From contig VDMD01000027.1 of the NCBI GenBank assembly GCA_007026445.1, positions 310,001-374,000 of the forward strand: a stretch of DNA of 64,000 nucleotides, in the 5' to 3' direction. This document shows positions 31,377 to 42,884 of this stretch, piece by piece; within the stretch, counting starts at the first letter, position 1; every line of letters starts with the position of its first letter. The position numbers were made by a program, and so were the translations under genes. Source of the stretch: Schizophyllum amplum (lineage: Eukaryota; Basidiomycota; Agaricomycetes; Agaricales; Schizophyllaceae). The notes under the pieces are model-generated. The model did not search any database. It saw nothing but the letters and a program-made list of their open reading frames with translations, and was not told the origin of the DNA.

Positions 31377-34300
31377 GAAACGTTTGCCGGATATTCAGTT
31401 CGACGCACATTGCAATCATCGCCTAAGCGCCCACGACTAATCAATTCGTCAATATTTGCAAACAAATGTATACGCCGACTCCCGAGAACTCGGACTGGCT
31501 TCACCTTCGCCCGCGAGGGACCGTGGGGGAAGAGGGACGGTGACCTTTGCGACCTCTTATATATAGTGTCAGATCCGTTTACTATTAGTCTCGGTAAGGA
31601 CAATGGCGTGCGCTGATTATCTGTGCGTAAATCCGCTTCGACACAGGTCAGGGTTCGCAGGCGCCGCTGCCACCGCACGCGTCTCTCGTTTCCGATTCTT
31701 CCATCTCTTCCAGCCTGCGGAGAAGCCACTGCCGTCGCGCTTGGCGCTCAAGTTCAACGAGACTCGAGTTCGCGGGCTGTGCGGTTACAAGTCCTGGGCT
31801 TCCACGCGCCACCGCACGCCCAGTCCTCGATGCTCTCTGAATCGCCCAACTCCCGCCAAGCCCCTGCTAGCCTTCAGTAGGGAGGGACTGGGAGCGAACC
31901 CCGTGGATTAGCCTTCCAATGAGTACGTCCTCCGTCCAAATACCGCTATTCCTTTTACAGCACAACACACGAGATGCAGCTTGGCGCGGCGGTATCACCG
32001 TCGTTGCGCCGTCGACGGTCACCTTGCCGCGTCGCGGCCTTGCTACGTTGACTGTCTCCTTGCGGCGTCCATCAAGTCAATAGTTAAGTCGTCAACAAGC
32101 ACGTCTTGGCGTCCGAAGAAGCCCTTGGCGCTCCCAACGTCGCGTACAACTCGGTGACGCCCCGACAACCGCGAGTCCGAGACTCGGCTTGGCGTTCATA
32201 CAGCACGTTGAGTGCACGTTGTGCGGCAACGGTCGTGCATGTTGAACTTCAACCTGTGCTGTGCTTGACTCTGACTGAGGTACTTCAGGGTGTCTTCTGC
32301 CCATCTTCAGCCTATGGTCTACGTGTAAAGTATTGACGCCCCCACGTTCGTCTGCAGGATACCCCATCCATTGCAGCGCGTCTCTGTTGCTAGCGGCGGC
32401 CCAGCAGTCAGCCACGTTCTTCCCACCTACAATTCCGTCTCTCACGTGGCAATAACACGCGAGCGCCCCGGGCACGGGCTAGGAACCCGGCCCGAACACG
32501 GTCTGAAGTTGGCGGTAGCGATACGCGAGCTCGTTAGGGTTCCGTATAAAACTCAATCTCGCTCGTGTATGTAACTAACTGTATGTAACGTATAAAACTG
32601 TTATATACAGGCTGTTAGAAACAGATCCTGGTATTTGATCCCCTAGCTCTTGAGGGGTGAATTATACACTATATCCTCCCTCTTCCCGACTTCTGGGATG
32701 TCTTGCTAGTCCCTGACTGCGCAGAGCTCGCACGACTGACGGGCGGGCCCGAAGATGAACTGTGACACCGTGACATGACGTGGGCGGAGGTGCCCGGTCC
32801 CAACTCCCAAGGCGCCGATAGCGACGTCGTCGGCGGCCCCCCACATTCACTGTACGTTCTCGGTCTTGTTGATGCAGCATCCTTGTCAAAATGCTGCTCA
32901 TCAGTGCTAAAGCCTGCAGCAGCTGGTAGATATATACAATTCCAAACAGCCCTCCCCGAGACCCTCCTGTAAAAAACTGTTCGATACCTGTTTGAAACCT
33001 GTATAGAATACAGCTGTATGAGTGGGGGGTATGGCCGCAAGCGGCGTGGGCCGAACCTTTGCGTTCGCGAATCGCCGTACCTATTTCGGATTTTTGTAAG
33101 ATAGAGCTCCAGAACGCGGAAAACCTGTCGGACGAAGACTACCCGTGTGTTTGCCACCTTGTGAAGCATAGGAAGCAAGATATACCTGCCTCTAAGCTCT
33201 GGGTGCATCACTGATAAGGCTACTACATGTACCATGTACTGTGAGTCGTAGGAGGGAGATACTGGCGCAAGCAGCCTACGAACGTCTGCCGCGGGAGACT
33301 AGCCTGCAGCGGGCGTGGACGGAATTTCTGTTTGCTCAAAAGGGAAATTTATATGCAGAATTTTGACCCGGCTCAACCTCCCTAATATCCTCGATTCTCT
33401 CTCAGATCTCAGTGTCGTCGAATCTCTCTGTGTAGCGTATATGATTGTGATACTCAAGTGATACTTATGCTCCGTGGTCAAGAGAAGTTCCATACGGGTC
33501 TACATTATGTATCCAGTGTTTTTACAGAGCTACCGTATTCACCCATCCACCGCTATCCTGTGCGCACCACCTTATGCTGTTCAATTACAATACGACCTGA
33601 CACGACTAATACAGCGTTTATCAATACCTACGACGACTCGTAATCAACGGGCCCGACATCTCTGGGCCAGAGGAGGAGCCTGAGGCCCGAGCGCCTCCCT
33701 ATTGCGCTCCGGCGGCGTGGATCGTGAAACGCGTTCCCCTCCAGGCATCCCGCGCGACGCTGTAAAGCGCCATCGGGCCATCGGGCGGGTGATGGCGCGC
33801 GTCGGGAACGCGTCGCGGACGCCGGAAGCCCTCCTGCGCATCGTTCTGGGCACGTAAGATCACAAACAAATGTGTCTTATATGCTATACTAGACAAATGA
33901 TATATACAGGGGTGGAGGGGCGAGAGAACGCATGAAACCACGTCACGATACCCTTGAAAAGTCTTCGCGGGCGAGCGACGCATCACTTGGGGGCTACAGG
34001 GAAGCCAAATGTGGGGGCGAGGACGTGAGGGGAAAGCTGTTTCTGTCGCCTGCACAAGCAGCCGCGCTTACACGATCCCGGCGGGCGCCGCTGGCCACAT
34101 ACAGCATGCCGGGCACCAGCCTCGAGCTATCAAGGCCCGAGAGCCCCATCTTCACGCTGTCCGCGGCAGTGGGAGCGCCAGGAGAGCGGTGGCTGGCGAG
34201 TCCCGCGCGGTTACTACAGCCTCTCCGCCGGCGCCTGAGCGCGTGAGATCCTAGTGCTTGCAGGATTGCGCATGACGTTTTACATGACATTCTAGAACTC

Positions 34301-35159
34301 CAAGCACGATGCAGAGCGGCGCTGAGTGGCCTGGACGAGGACGACCGTGGGGGGCGTGAAATGTCTCGTGAGCCTTGAGTGAGTGGAAGGCGGCGACGAG
34401 GACACTGAGGAGAAAAGTTGACTGCGGCGTGCGGCGTAAGAGGGAGGCGACAGAGACTGCTCGGGCGGCGCTAGGCGTCGTCGTCTGGGTACGTCGATCA
34501 CGTCGCGCGCGAGCCCCGGCAAACCGTATACCTGCGGTCGAGATCGAAACCGGTGTCGCCGGTTTTTGTTGAACGTCCTAGTAGCCTGTCGCGCCGCATT
34601 TTGCAGTAGTAAGCTGTTGACGGTATCAAGTATATGCATGAAATTCCATGGGCATAGTCTAGCCTATGTATAAGCACTAAACAGGTGGTCAGAGACGTCC
34701 TTCGCCAGGAGTTGGCCAGGAGTATCTGTAGAAGATTGTAGTTTTGACGCATTTTTGCGCGAGTTTCTCCCTCCTCATGTCATACTCATATGTAGCATCT
34801 ATACATGATATATAGTACGCAATGCATCATTTGTATTTCTTACGCGCCCAGAACGTTCAAGAGGGCTGACGTGGCGTGCGCGACGCGTCCCCGACGCAAG
34901 CCCCGACGCGCGCCATCACCCGCCTAGTGGCCCCAATAAATTCCCGGAGGCGAGAAGTCTGAGGGCGGGCGCGGCACGCGCATCACGCCGCCGGAGCCCA
35001 GTAATGGATCATTGTTGAACACGAAGGCGGGCGACGGACGATGAGAAAAGGAGAGAGGAACTTTTCGAAGGCGGGCGCCAGAAAATGATGCACACTGACA
35101 CGTATGCACTTCCAAAAACGGACATCACGTGATGGACAGACACCAGACCCTCACCGGAC
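31377..35159. other. Gene-poor stretch, 3.8 kb
   Basis: No gene recognised on either strand. It holds AT-rich repeated motifs (GTATAAAACT near 32,545 and 32,590), a solitary Mutator-like terminus at 33,275-33,301, and short open frames without motifs. Possibly decayed mobile DNA. Confidence 0.5.
33275..33301 (+). repeat. Solitary terminal repeat of the Mutator-like family
   Basis: CTACGAACGTCTGCCGCGGG followed by AGACTA is identical to the right terminus of the 9.5-11.2 kb element. No matching left end is visible nearby, so this is a relic or a heavily deleted copy. Confidence 0.65.
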
Positions 35160-36125
35160 TAGCGTGGTGGAAAATACCTACCTCAATTCGCGAAAAGCTA
35201 TTTTACCGGTTACTTACCGGTATGTTACCGGTAAGTTACCAGTCAGCCCTATGAAGGTCATTTGGGGCTGGTAACATTCATCACGTGACCCTCGCCGCGT
35301 GCGGCGGGACACAGCGCAAGGCTGTGGATTGCGAGCCCTCATACGCTCATGGGCTGAAGTATTAGCTATAGTCTGCATGTACATTATTGTATATAGCACA
35401 ACTCAGACTCTGATAGCAGGGTGCTCAAAAATGAGATCCCCCGCGATCTCCCGGCAAACTCCGATCACCGTGGCCGCTCGGCGCTCGCACCTCTCAGCTC
35501 TGACATTGCCCCCCTGCGCACCTTCGAGACAAATCAAGAAAAATAGTAGATGACTACTTAGGATAGCAGGCTTGGCCTTTGTAGTTTGCCACACGCTGCA
35601 TGCTTGAATGGCAAGCATTGCAGCAGCAGACAGCAGAGTTGCCGCAGCTTGAAGCATAAACTTATTTAAAAGCAATGACAGCAGGTACACCTCCGCTAAA
35701 CGTCGTCACCCGGCGGTGCCGGTGGGTGCTGGCACTGGTCGTCGCTGGTTGCTGGCTGTACGCGTAGTGCGCGCGACCCAAGTGCGACCGGCGCCCAGCT
35801 CAATCGGAATTCACCGAGAAATGCAATTATCATTTCCTCGAAAAAAGCAATCGAAAAATCAGCTGAGTACGGAGAGGGCACCAGTATATGGTGCCATAGC
35901 GTTGGCCCTAAGTACCCCGGTACGTGGGGGACCTTGCGAAGAGACATCGATGGTGCGCGCCAGCGCGCCGCCCGAAAATTTTGGCGCACCACTGGCCCCG
36001 GCGCGCCGGGAAGGTCACGTGCACGAGGTAACTTACCGGTAAGATACTGGTAAAATACCCCCCTGCCTGGGCGAAGCGGTAACTTACCGGTAACAAAGGG
36101 TCGGGAGGTATTTTACACCACGCTA
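35160..36125. mobile_element. TIR element with 8-bp duplication and TTACCGGTAA subterminal repeats
   Basis: The left end TAGCGTGGTGGAAAATACCT and the right end are near-perfect inverted copies (one mismatch). CACCGGAC flanks both ends (35,152-35,159 and 36,126-36,133). Variants of the palindrome TTACCGGTAA cluster just inside both ends (about 35,205-35,240 and 36,030-36,095), as expected for subterminal transposase-binding repeats. Length is 966 bp; no transposase is visible. The 8-bp duplication suggests a hAT-like origin. Confidence 0.82.
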
Positions 36126-36417
36126 CACCGGACACTTGCAGTGACGAAAAAGGAAAGTCATGTGATGGACAAAGACCGGACTCGCATATACAAGCCAAAC
36201 CTAAAGGTTCGGCAATCAAACAGGCGGGTTCCTTACGGAACCCTAGAGCTCGTAAGTATCATGGGGGAGGGACTCAGGAATTCCTTTTTTCTGCTCTGAC
36301 TCACAGTGACATGATCATCAGGCTTCCGATCCGCGTCTCTGACTCCATCTGACTGCCAGAAATTCCGCCTCTCGGGCCTCACCGCTCAGCGGTCGCGGCT
36401 CCTCTCATCCTACCATC

Positions 36418-38560
36418 ATGACTGCCTCAGAGGAGACTCCGCTTCTCCCGGAATCGAACGAGACGCTATCGGGCAACGACTATGCTGCAGTACAGCAGCA
36501 TAACGAGATTTATGACCGGTTCGGGCCAGCCAGTAAGCGACTGTTCGTGGGCATGATTGCGTTTACGGCTCTCGCCGCCTGTAAGTATCTTCCAGCAAGT
36601 ATCGTGTCGAAACGTACTGACGAGAATGGTATCCAACAGTGTTCGTCTCTGGGACATTTGTCCCTTCCATACCGGAAATAGCGAGGGATCTGGACACCAC
36701 GCCCGACGTCGTCAGGTAAGGATTTGTAGCGCTATACCTCCGTCGATGTCGCTGACTCCTGGACAGCATGGCAGTCAGTGTATCCGTGTTATGCGTGGCG
36801 CTCGGTTCGATGACGTTCTCGTCGTATTCCACCTGGTGTGCGTATACAACGTATTTCTCATCTACTTCATGCTGAGCTTGCTGGCACAGACGGGCGTCGC
36901 CCAATCTCTCGTCGGCCTTCCGCTTCTATCTGTGGGCTCCTTCGGAGTAGCGTGGTCCCACAACACCACAGAGCTTTTCTGCTGGAGAGTCGTCCAAGCC
37001 CTCGGCGCATCACCAGGGTTCTCCGTCGGGTCTGGCGTTGTTGGTGACATTTATAAGCTGGAGGAGCGAGGATTTGCGATGGGGGTATTCACTGGCGTAA
37101 GTGACCCGATGCTCGCGCAAAGATCGCTGTGCTGATGATAGGCTAGGCTGCTCTTCTCGGCCCAGCGCTCGCACCAGTCGCAGGAGGTATGTCATTCGCA
37201 GGATCGGTCAACCTCAGGGCAAATGCTTATCTAATCCTCAGGGTGGGCGGCCCACTACTCGTCCTGGCGCCATATGCAGGAGGCGATCGGGGTGGCAGGG
37301 TTTGTGACCTTCGTAATCATGTACTTCTCGTTCGCCGAGACGAAGTATGTGTCGCCTCTCTTCGAAGATCTGCGCTCTGCTAATAAAGCCTGTAGACATC
37401 CAAAAACGAAGGGGATCGAGAAGGCGCGGCTCAGAGCGCAAGAGGAGGGCCGGAAGCCCCCGCGCTTTGTTTTCTTGAACCCCATCGGACCGATGGCGCT
37501 CCTCAAAAGTCCGGTTATGTTATTCACGGTGCGCCTATTTCTCTTATGCAATATATACTTCCCTTCAATGCGAGGTAGTGCATAGTCGGCTATACCGCGC
37601 TGGTCTCAGATTTTGGTGCGTAGTGGTCCAATACGTGCCCGTCGCACGCATGCTGAATGTGCTGTGTCTACAGTTCTGGTTATTCCCATAGCGTATACCA
37701 TTGTGCGTTGTACCTCTCATCTGATACCGCCTCCTCAGCACTCTTCCTACTCCTCAGGGCTCCCGGTACCACATTTGGACAACCCGTTTCGCATCGCCCT
37801 TTATTTCGTTCCCATGGGCGTGGGGAACTTTAGTGAGCTTTCCTCGCTTTCTGGCTCGTTATCATGCAATGAGCAGCCCCATCCCAGTCGGCGCCCCGCT
37901 CGCGGGCAGATACTCCGACTACATGGTCGTCAAGTGGCGCGCTCACCGCAATGGCATCTGGTACCCCGAGGACCGCATGCGCGCAACCACCCCTGGCCTC
38001 GGAGTCCTCATTCCCCTCATGCTCATCGCCTGCGGTCTCACCACGCACTTCGTCCCTGGCCCGCTGGGCTGACGCTCAACCTGATTTAGTTCTTCTTCAA
38101 CGGCATTGGGGTAAGCACCGCACTCTTCTATTATATCGTCTGCCAGAGATTGACGCGTAGCCACTACTAGATTGACTGCGTGCTATCGGCCGTGAACTCG
38201 TACTGCGTCGATATTATGCATGAGCAGAGTGCGGAGGCTATTTCTGCAACTCAGTGAGTACCCATTCGAGCGCCCGGCCACGATTACTGACACCCCCTCG
38301 CAAGGGCTTCCGCGCGCTGCTCTGTGCGTTGACTATTTCGTGCATCTTCCCGCTCATCGATAGCCTCGGGCTCATTCCACTGTACGTTATATTCGCCGCG
38401 GTGGCTTGGATCGGTTACGGGTGAGCTGCTTTAGTCTTTAGAACGCATTGTTTTGTGGTGCTGATGAGCGGCTACAGCTTCGCCGTGTGGCTGATCCGAG
38501 ATGGCGATTGCTTACGGGCGGTTGGGAACTTCAAATATTCTGATGCAGCCCATACCTGAG
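36418..38560 (+). pseudogene. MFS transporter (DHA1-like), decayed
   Basis: Major facilitator superfamily drug/H+ antiporter relative. It begins MTASEETPLLPESNETLSGN, a typical cytosolic head. Spliced exons give the first membrane helices (LFVSGTFVPSIPEIARDL, MAVSVSVLCVALGSMTFSSY), the loop WYGRRPI, then SVGSFGVAWSHNTTELFCWR, VVQALGASPGFSVGSGVVGD and, after further introns, WRHMQEAIGVAGFVTFVIMY. Later parts include KSPVMLFT, AGRYSDYMVVKWRAHRNGIW and NSYCVDIMHEQSAEAISATQ. The frame breaks near 36,907 by what looks like a two-base loss, and a TAG stop at 38,087-38,089 interrupts GLTLNLI-FFFNGIG, where relatives have a sense codon. Unlike other breaks here, these are not homopolymer changes, so real decay is likely. 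Confidence 0.8.
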
Positions 38561-39226
38561 ACATTTGGAGCTTTAGCCTCACAATCTCGTCTCCCAAAAT
38601 ATCATTGGAATGGCCTACGTTTATGACAGCGCTCACTCGTCGGAAAAGCTGCCAATCAGCCTCTCGAAAATAAGAACCAAGTAGCCGCTTCGTTAATTAT
38701 TACTACGGACGATGCACAGAGGTAAGTAGGCTCTCAGCACGATCAAACTCTTCGGAAGACCACGCGCTCTGAGCAAATCCTCGTCCTTTATGCAAGTCCT
38801 CCCCATTCGACATCGATCTCCGTCTCATGTGTATTTACATCGCGAATGGTCGAGATGAACCTGTCAGTGTCACGACCGGCGTGGCTGCCCCATACCCCGA
38901 GGCCCGCGCCACATACCTAGGGCCTCGCACACGTCTACCTTCTCGCATATATCTATCTCTCCACGCGTTTTGTTCAGCTCGACTTGAGCTTGAGCCTTGA
39001 TCAGGCCTTGACCGCGCCATCTATGTTGTTGTACGACGGTTCGTCAGTCATGATCGAAGAATTCGGCAGATGCCAATTGAAGGCCGACGCCAAACAAGGA
39101 CATATAAGAATGCCCCTTGTTCTTCTTTCTCACCGCAGGCTGTCGCTCCTATTTACGTACCTCCGGAAGGCCGTCCGCGCTCAAATCCACTTTGCTCACA
39201 TGTTCGGAAAAGCAAACACTCGAACT
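38561..39226. other. Intergenic region upstream of F-box-like copy D
   Basis: No gene seen. The last 150 bp resemble the region upstream of copies A and B (GAATTCGGCAGATG and TGCCCCTTGTTCT). Copy D has a TATA-like CATATAAGAA at 39,101, where A and B have CATACACAAA. Confidence 0.55.
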
Positions 39227-40482
39227 ATGCGCGTACCTCAGGAGTTGATCAACGCCATTGTGTCCTACGTCGACCACGGCAATGACCTCGAAATACTCCT
39301 GAATCTCCTTCAAGCTTCCATTGTATTCTTCCTTCAGATCTGCGATGGCCTCCGAAGTCTCCTTGCTCATCTACAAACTCCTCAGCTGTACGCAATGGCT
39401 ACGCTTTGCCCAGACGTCTTACCCGCCATCCACCACTTGCGGATAACCGGACAATTGTCCTATACCGCCCATCCCGAAAAATCGCATCTACCGTCTATGC
39501 TCGACGCGTGTACTGGCCTCAGAATCTCCACGTTGATCTGTGCTACAAGCACTGGCCATATGAATTCCACGAGCAGGAGCGGCTTGCGCTATACAGAGCA
39601 ATGGAACGCCCTGGACTCGTTGCACTGCTACGGCTGGAGCGCAGCACATTCGATTATTGCACCGCTCTGGAGATCAGCTGTCTGAATCTACCGCCAACTC
39701 TCAAGGTCATGGCGCTCTCACGCGTCAAGCAAGTCTACTACACCGCTGTGAAGCCTATTGGTGTGGTGTCTAGCATGGCCATGCTCGAAGAACTTCACAT
39801 CGATCAAGATTCGCTTTCCTTCGCGCGCCTGATGTTGTCGTCCGCACATCCGATTGACAAACTATGCAGGCTTGCGCTCACTTCGGGAACCTCGCGAAGA
39901 AACTACGGGGCTATCGACATACGACCAACGCAGCACCTCCATTATTTCTCTATCAGAACTGGTGAGCAGGCCACGGAAATGACGCGCGAGCATCGCACCG
40001 AGAAATAACGCAGGATCTAGCCCTTTGCCACTGTACGATCTCTCTCAGCACTCGGCCCTGCGCACGCTGCACATACGACGTACTAATCTTCAACACATCG
40101 AGAACGACCCTCTTCGCGTCGACTTCGTGCTGGGATCTCTACCTGAAAGGAATCACCTCGAGCAACTCATGCTGACCATCATCTGCGTACGCGACCTGGT
40201 CTTCTGGCGGCCCGGGGGGTTAGACGGCGTTTTGTCTTCGGAGGAGCGCTTCGCGCATCTGCGCGATGTGTGTATCGTCCTGCGCGTCAGGGAATCGTGG
40301 CTGGCGGACGACGATCAGAATACCACTCTGACCGCAAGAGGTATGATATGACGTTCGAGGACGTTGTGCCGAAGACATGGGCGCCTGGAATCACCAGGAG
40401 CCTGCGGGTGAATATTCTGTTCTGCACGTTGCATTTAAGTCATACTGATTGTCGAATTAGTCAGGGATCCGTTGCCAGATAG
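39227..40482 (+). pseudogene. F-box-like leucine-rich protein, copy D (subfamily 1, frame-broken)
   Basis: Subfamily 1 member with RVPQELINAIVSYVDHGNDL at the start, a small in-frame deletion after AHLQTPQ, then LPPTLKVMALSRVKQV, the conserved intron (GTGAGC...CGCAG at about 39,960-40,013) and exon 2 (LYDLSQHSALRTLHIRR, CIVLRVRESWLADDDQ). Single-base losses near 39,525 (before HVDLCYKHW) and near 40,336 (before YDMTFEDVVPKTW) break the frame; each would restore a doubled base. It is followed in tandem, 487 bp downstream, by subfamily 2 copy E. Confidence 0.8.
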
Positions 40483-40968
40483 CTCAGGACCCCTTCTTAC
40501 ATTGATTTAGTGGGTATCCGTATCTTTCCTTTGTACTACTACTGCTCACTCGTACAACCTCATTATCTGCGATTATCTTTGACTCACTCCGTTATTACGC
40601 CGCTCCGTGGTCACAGGCCACTATTCACTCAGTTACTATTGTACGTCGTGCGACTCACCCCTTGCTATGTAACCGTGGCCTACCGGTGCCATGTAAGCCC
40701 TGATGCTGAAGTTCAACCAGTGACCAGCCACGTGACCGTGCACGCCCGTGGCCGGACGCTGGTGACGCCCTGGTGACGCCGTGGTGCGAACTTCGACCTT
40801 CACTTCGACTTCACTGCGCGACGCGACCTACAATCGACATAAGCGTTGCTTGTGAGTGGAGCATATACTCGTACCCTTTCCCAGCCACCTATCACTGCGC
40901 GACCCTTCCCGTATGCGCAGAAATTGATATCAATCTTAGTTCATTGCTCGAAATACGCCCCGCCCCGT
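40483..40968. other. Intergenic region between copies D and E
   Basis: No gene seen. Contains a repetitive GGTGACGCC segment near 40,763-40,783 and presumably the promoter of copy E. Confidence 0.5.
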
Positions 40969-42292
40969 ATGCACCTGCCACAAGAGCTAGTGAACGAGAT
41001 CGTGGAGCAGATCGACCACGGCACGGACTTGGAGACTCTCTTCAAACTTCTGCAGGCATCTACAACCGTCTTCTCTCCCCAGATCTGCCTCAACCTCCAC
41101 CGTCGTCCTGTCCACCTAAGAGCGACCAGCGACTACGCTCTTCTCTCGTCCATCTCAGCGCTCTCTGCAGACATTCTTCCTTCTCTCCATATTCTGGAGA
41201 TAAGTGCAGAGCCATACAAACTGCTTCTAGAGCCTCAAGAGCAGTGTCTGCCATCTCTTCTCGACGGATGCACCGGCCTCCAGTCCCTTACAATCGAGCT
41301 GACCAACTCTGAATGGTCATTCGCATACCCTGAGAAGCACAGGGAAGCCCTCTACAGAGCGATGCAGCGTCACACTCTCGTGTCCTTGCGCCTAGCGTGG
41401 ATGAAGTTCGGCAACAACGACCTCAAGGAGCTCGGCGGCCTGACGTTGCCGCCCAGCCTCAAAAGCATCACGCTCACCAGCGTCGAACTGGTGGACGAGG
41501 ATAATCCCCTCGCGCAGCCTGTGCATCTCGATGGAGGCGCGCCCGGCATTGAGAAGCTCCAAACGGACGCCTTCTCCCTACCCTTCGCGCGGCTGATGTA
41601 TAGGCCGCCGCGTCCGTATCCTTATGGGAACCTGCGCAACCTTTTCCTCAATGCTTACGGGGAAACCTTCGAATCTTCCGATCTGGGAACGAGCCTGCTA
41701 CGCGCCAATCCGCACCTGGTGTACTTGCACCTCCGAGGCGGTAAGCTGTGACGGTCTACCGACAACTCGAAAACGCGCTAAGAGGCATGCAGATGAAGGC
41801 AGTGTACCCCCGTACGATCTATCGATGAACACAGCCCTTCGAGTCCTGGTGATTCAATTCAACCCCCGAGTACTTTTCTCGATCGCAAACATCGTTAACA
41901 TGCTTCGAACGTTCCCTCGTCAAAACGGTCTCGAGTACGTCCAGATATTGGGCATAATGAACAACGCGATGATAGAGGACGAAGCGGAGCATTGGAAAGC
42001 GATGGATGACGCGCTGGCGTCGGAAGAGCGGTTTCCAGCCCTCCTTCGCGTCTATCTCTTCTTGAGCCAGCCGGGGCTGCGTCCCTCCTTAGCCGAAGGC
42101 GGGGCCTTGAGCTCCACCAGCTGCGTGCCAAGGATTGAGAGCCTTATGCGCAAGACGCGCGAGCGGGGCGTGCTCGACTTGCAAGTGAAATTCATGAGTC
42201 GTGAGTTTCTCGCTGCTCTCTCGAGGGACACCGAGTTTGATGAACAAGCTAGACACCTCACATTGAGGCATTGCCACACTGACAATATCTGA
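40969..42292 (+). CDS. F-box-like leucine-rich protein, copy E (subfamily 2, intact)
   Basis: Intact subfamily 2 member of 423 residues from two exons (40,969-41,740 and 41,793-42,292) with a 52-nt GTAAGC...GCAG intron. The start was chosen because MHLPQELVNEIVEQID matches the starts of copies C and G; an upstream in-frame ATG at 40,846 is not conserved. After the divergent F-box-like segment (FSPQICLNLHRRPVHLRATS) come leucine-rich blocks: LSSISALSADILPSLHILEI, LTLPPSLKSITLTSVELVDE, LPFARLMYRPPRPYPYGNLR, LLRANPHLVYLHLRGG. Exon 2 has YDLSMNTALRVLVIQFNP, AEHWKAMDDALASEERFPAL and IESLMRKTRERGVLDLQV. A role in SCF substrate choice is inference. Confidence 0.8.
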
Positions 42293-42429
42293 ATGTGACA
42301 AAGCGCTCCCACGACGGCCCGCCTACTCTCCTCTTGCGACCCCTTGTCAATGTATAACGTCAGATGTCGACCAGGTCTAGTGATATCGTGCCTGAGAGGC
42401 CACGTCGGGGGATAAGACGTCCATCGTTA

Positions 42430-42880
42430 TTGTTCAATGTAATGTTCGCGCATCGCGTCCGTGGCTTACTTCCCGGCTCTGAGAAAAAAATAACGCAGAA
42501 GCGGCGTCGCGTGTACATCGGGAGCAATGTAGCTTCCCGAAATGAGCACTAGCCTAAATAGATGGCCGAAGGTATGTGCAGACGACAACATCATGCGGGC
42601 GAAGAGGCAGCGACGTCTCGTCGCTGTGAGGCCCTTCGAGAGTAGCCGTGCTGATCAACTCCACATCAGTAGGTTCCGGCCGTGGCAGTGAATTGGCCTG
42701 ACGCGCGAGAGCACCAGGGCCGTTAGGCTCGGCAGTAGCACCGGACGACTGATCTCCAGGATGTTATACCCGAAAGCAACGCGCATGTTATACAGGACAA
42801 GGAGGTGAAGAGGTCTCACGTACAGAATCAAGAGGTCACGCGCCCTCCGGCAGCAAAGCCTCGCGATAACTGACATGCAG
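42430..42880 (-). pseudogene. F-box-like copy F, subfamily 1 remnant
   Basis: On the minus strand a fragment matches the middle of copy A: RVAFGYNILEISRPVLLPSL then TALVLSRVRPI, and, with frame changes, DETSLPLRPHDVVVCT-type sequence over the FARLMLSSAH block and the end of exon 1. Both the N-terminal F-box-like part and exon 2 are missing. It lies in opposite orientation to its neighbours E and G. Confidence 0.7.
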
Positions 42881-42884
42881 TAGT

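Noticed and set aside
32669..33235. Possible transposase on the minus strand
   Set aside because: The 188-codon frame has no catalytic or zinc-finger motif I could identify.
32909..33309. AGCCTGCAG direct repeat as a target duplication of a MULE copy at 33.3 kb
   Set aside because: The sequence after the left AGCCTGCAG does not match the MULE terminus, so the repeat is probably chance.
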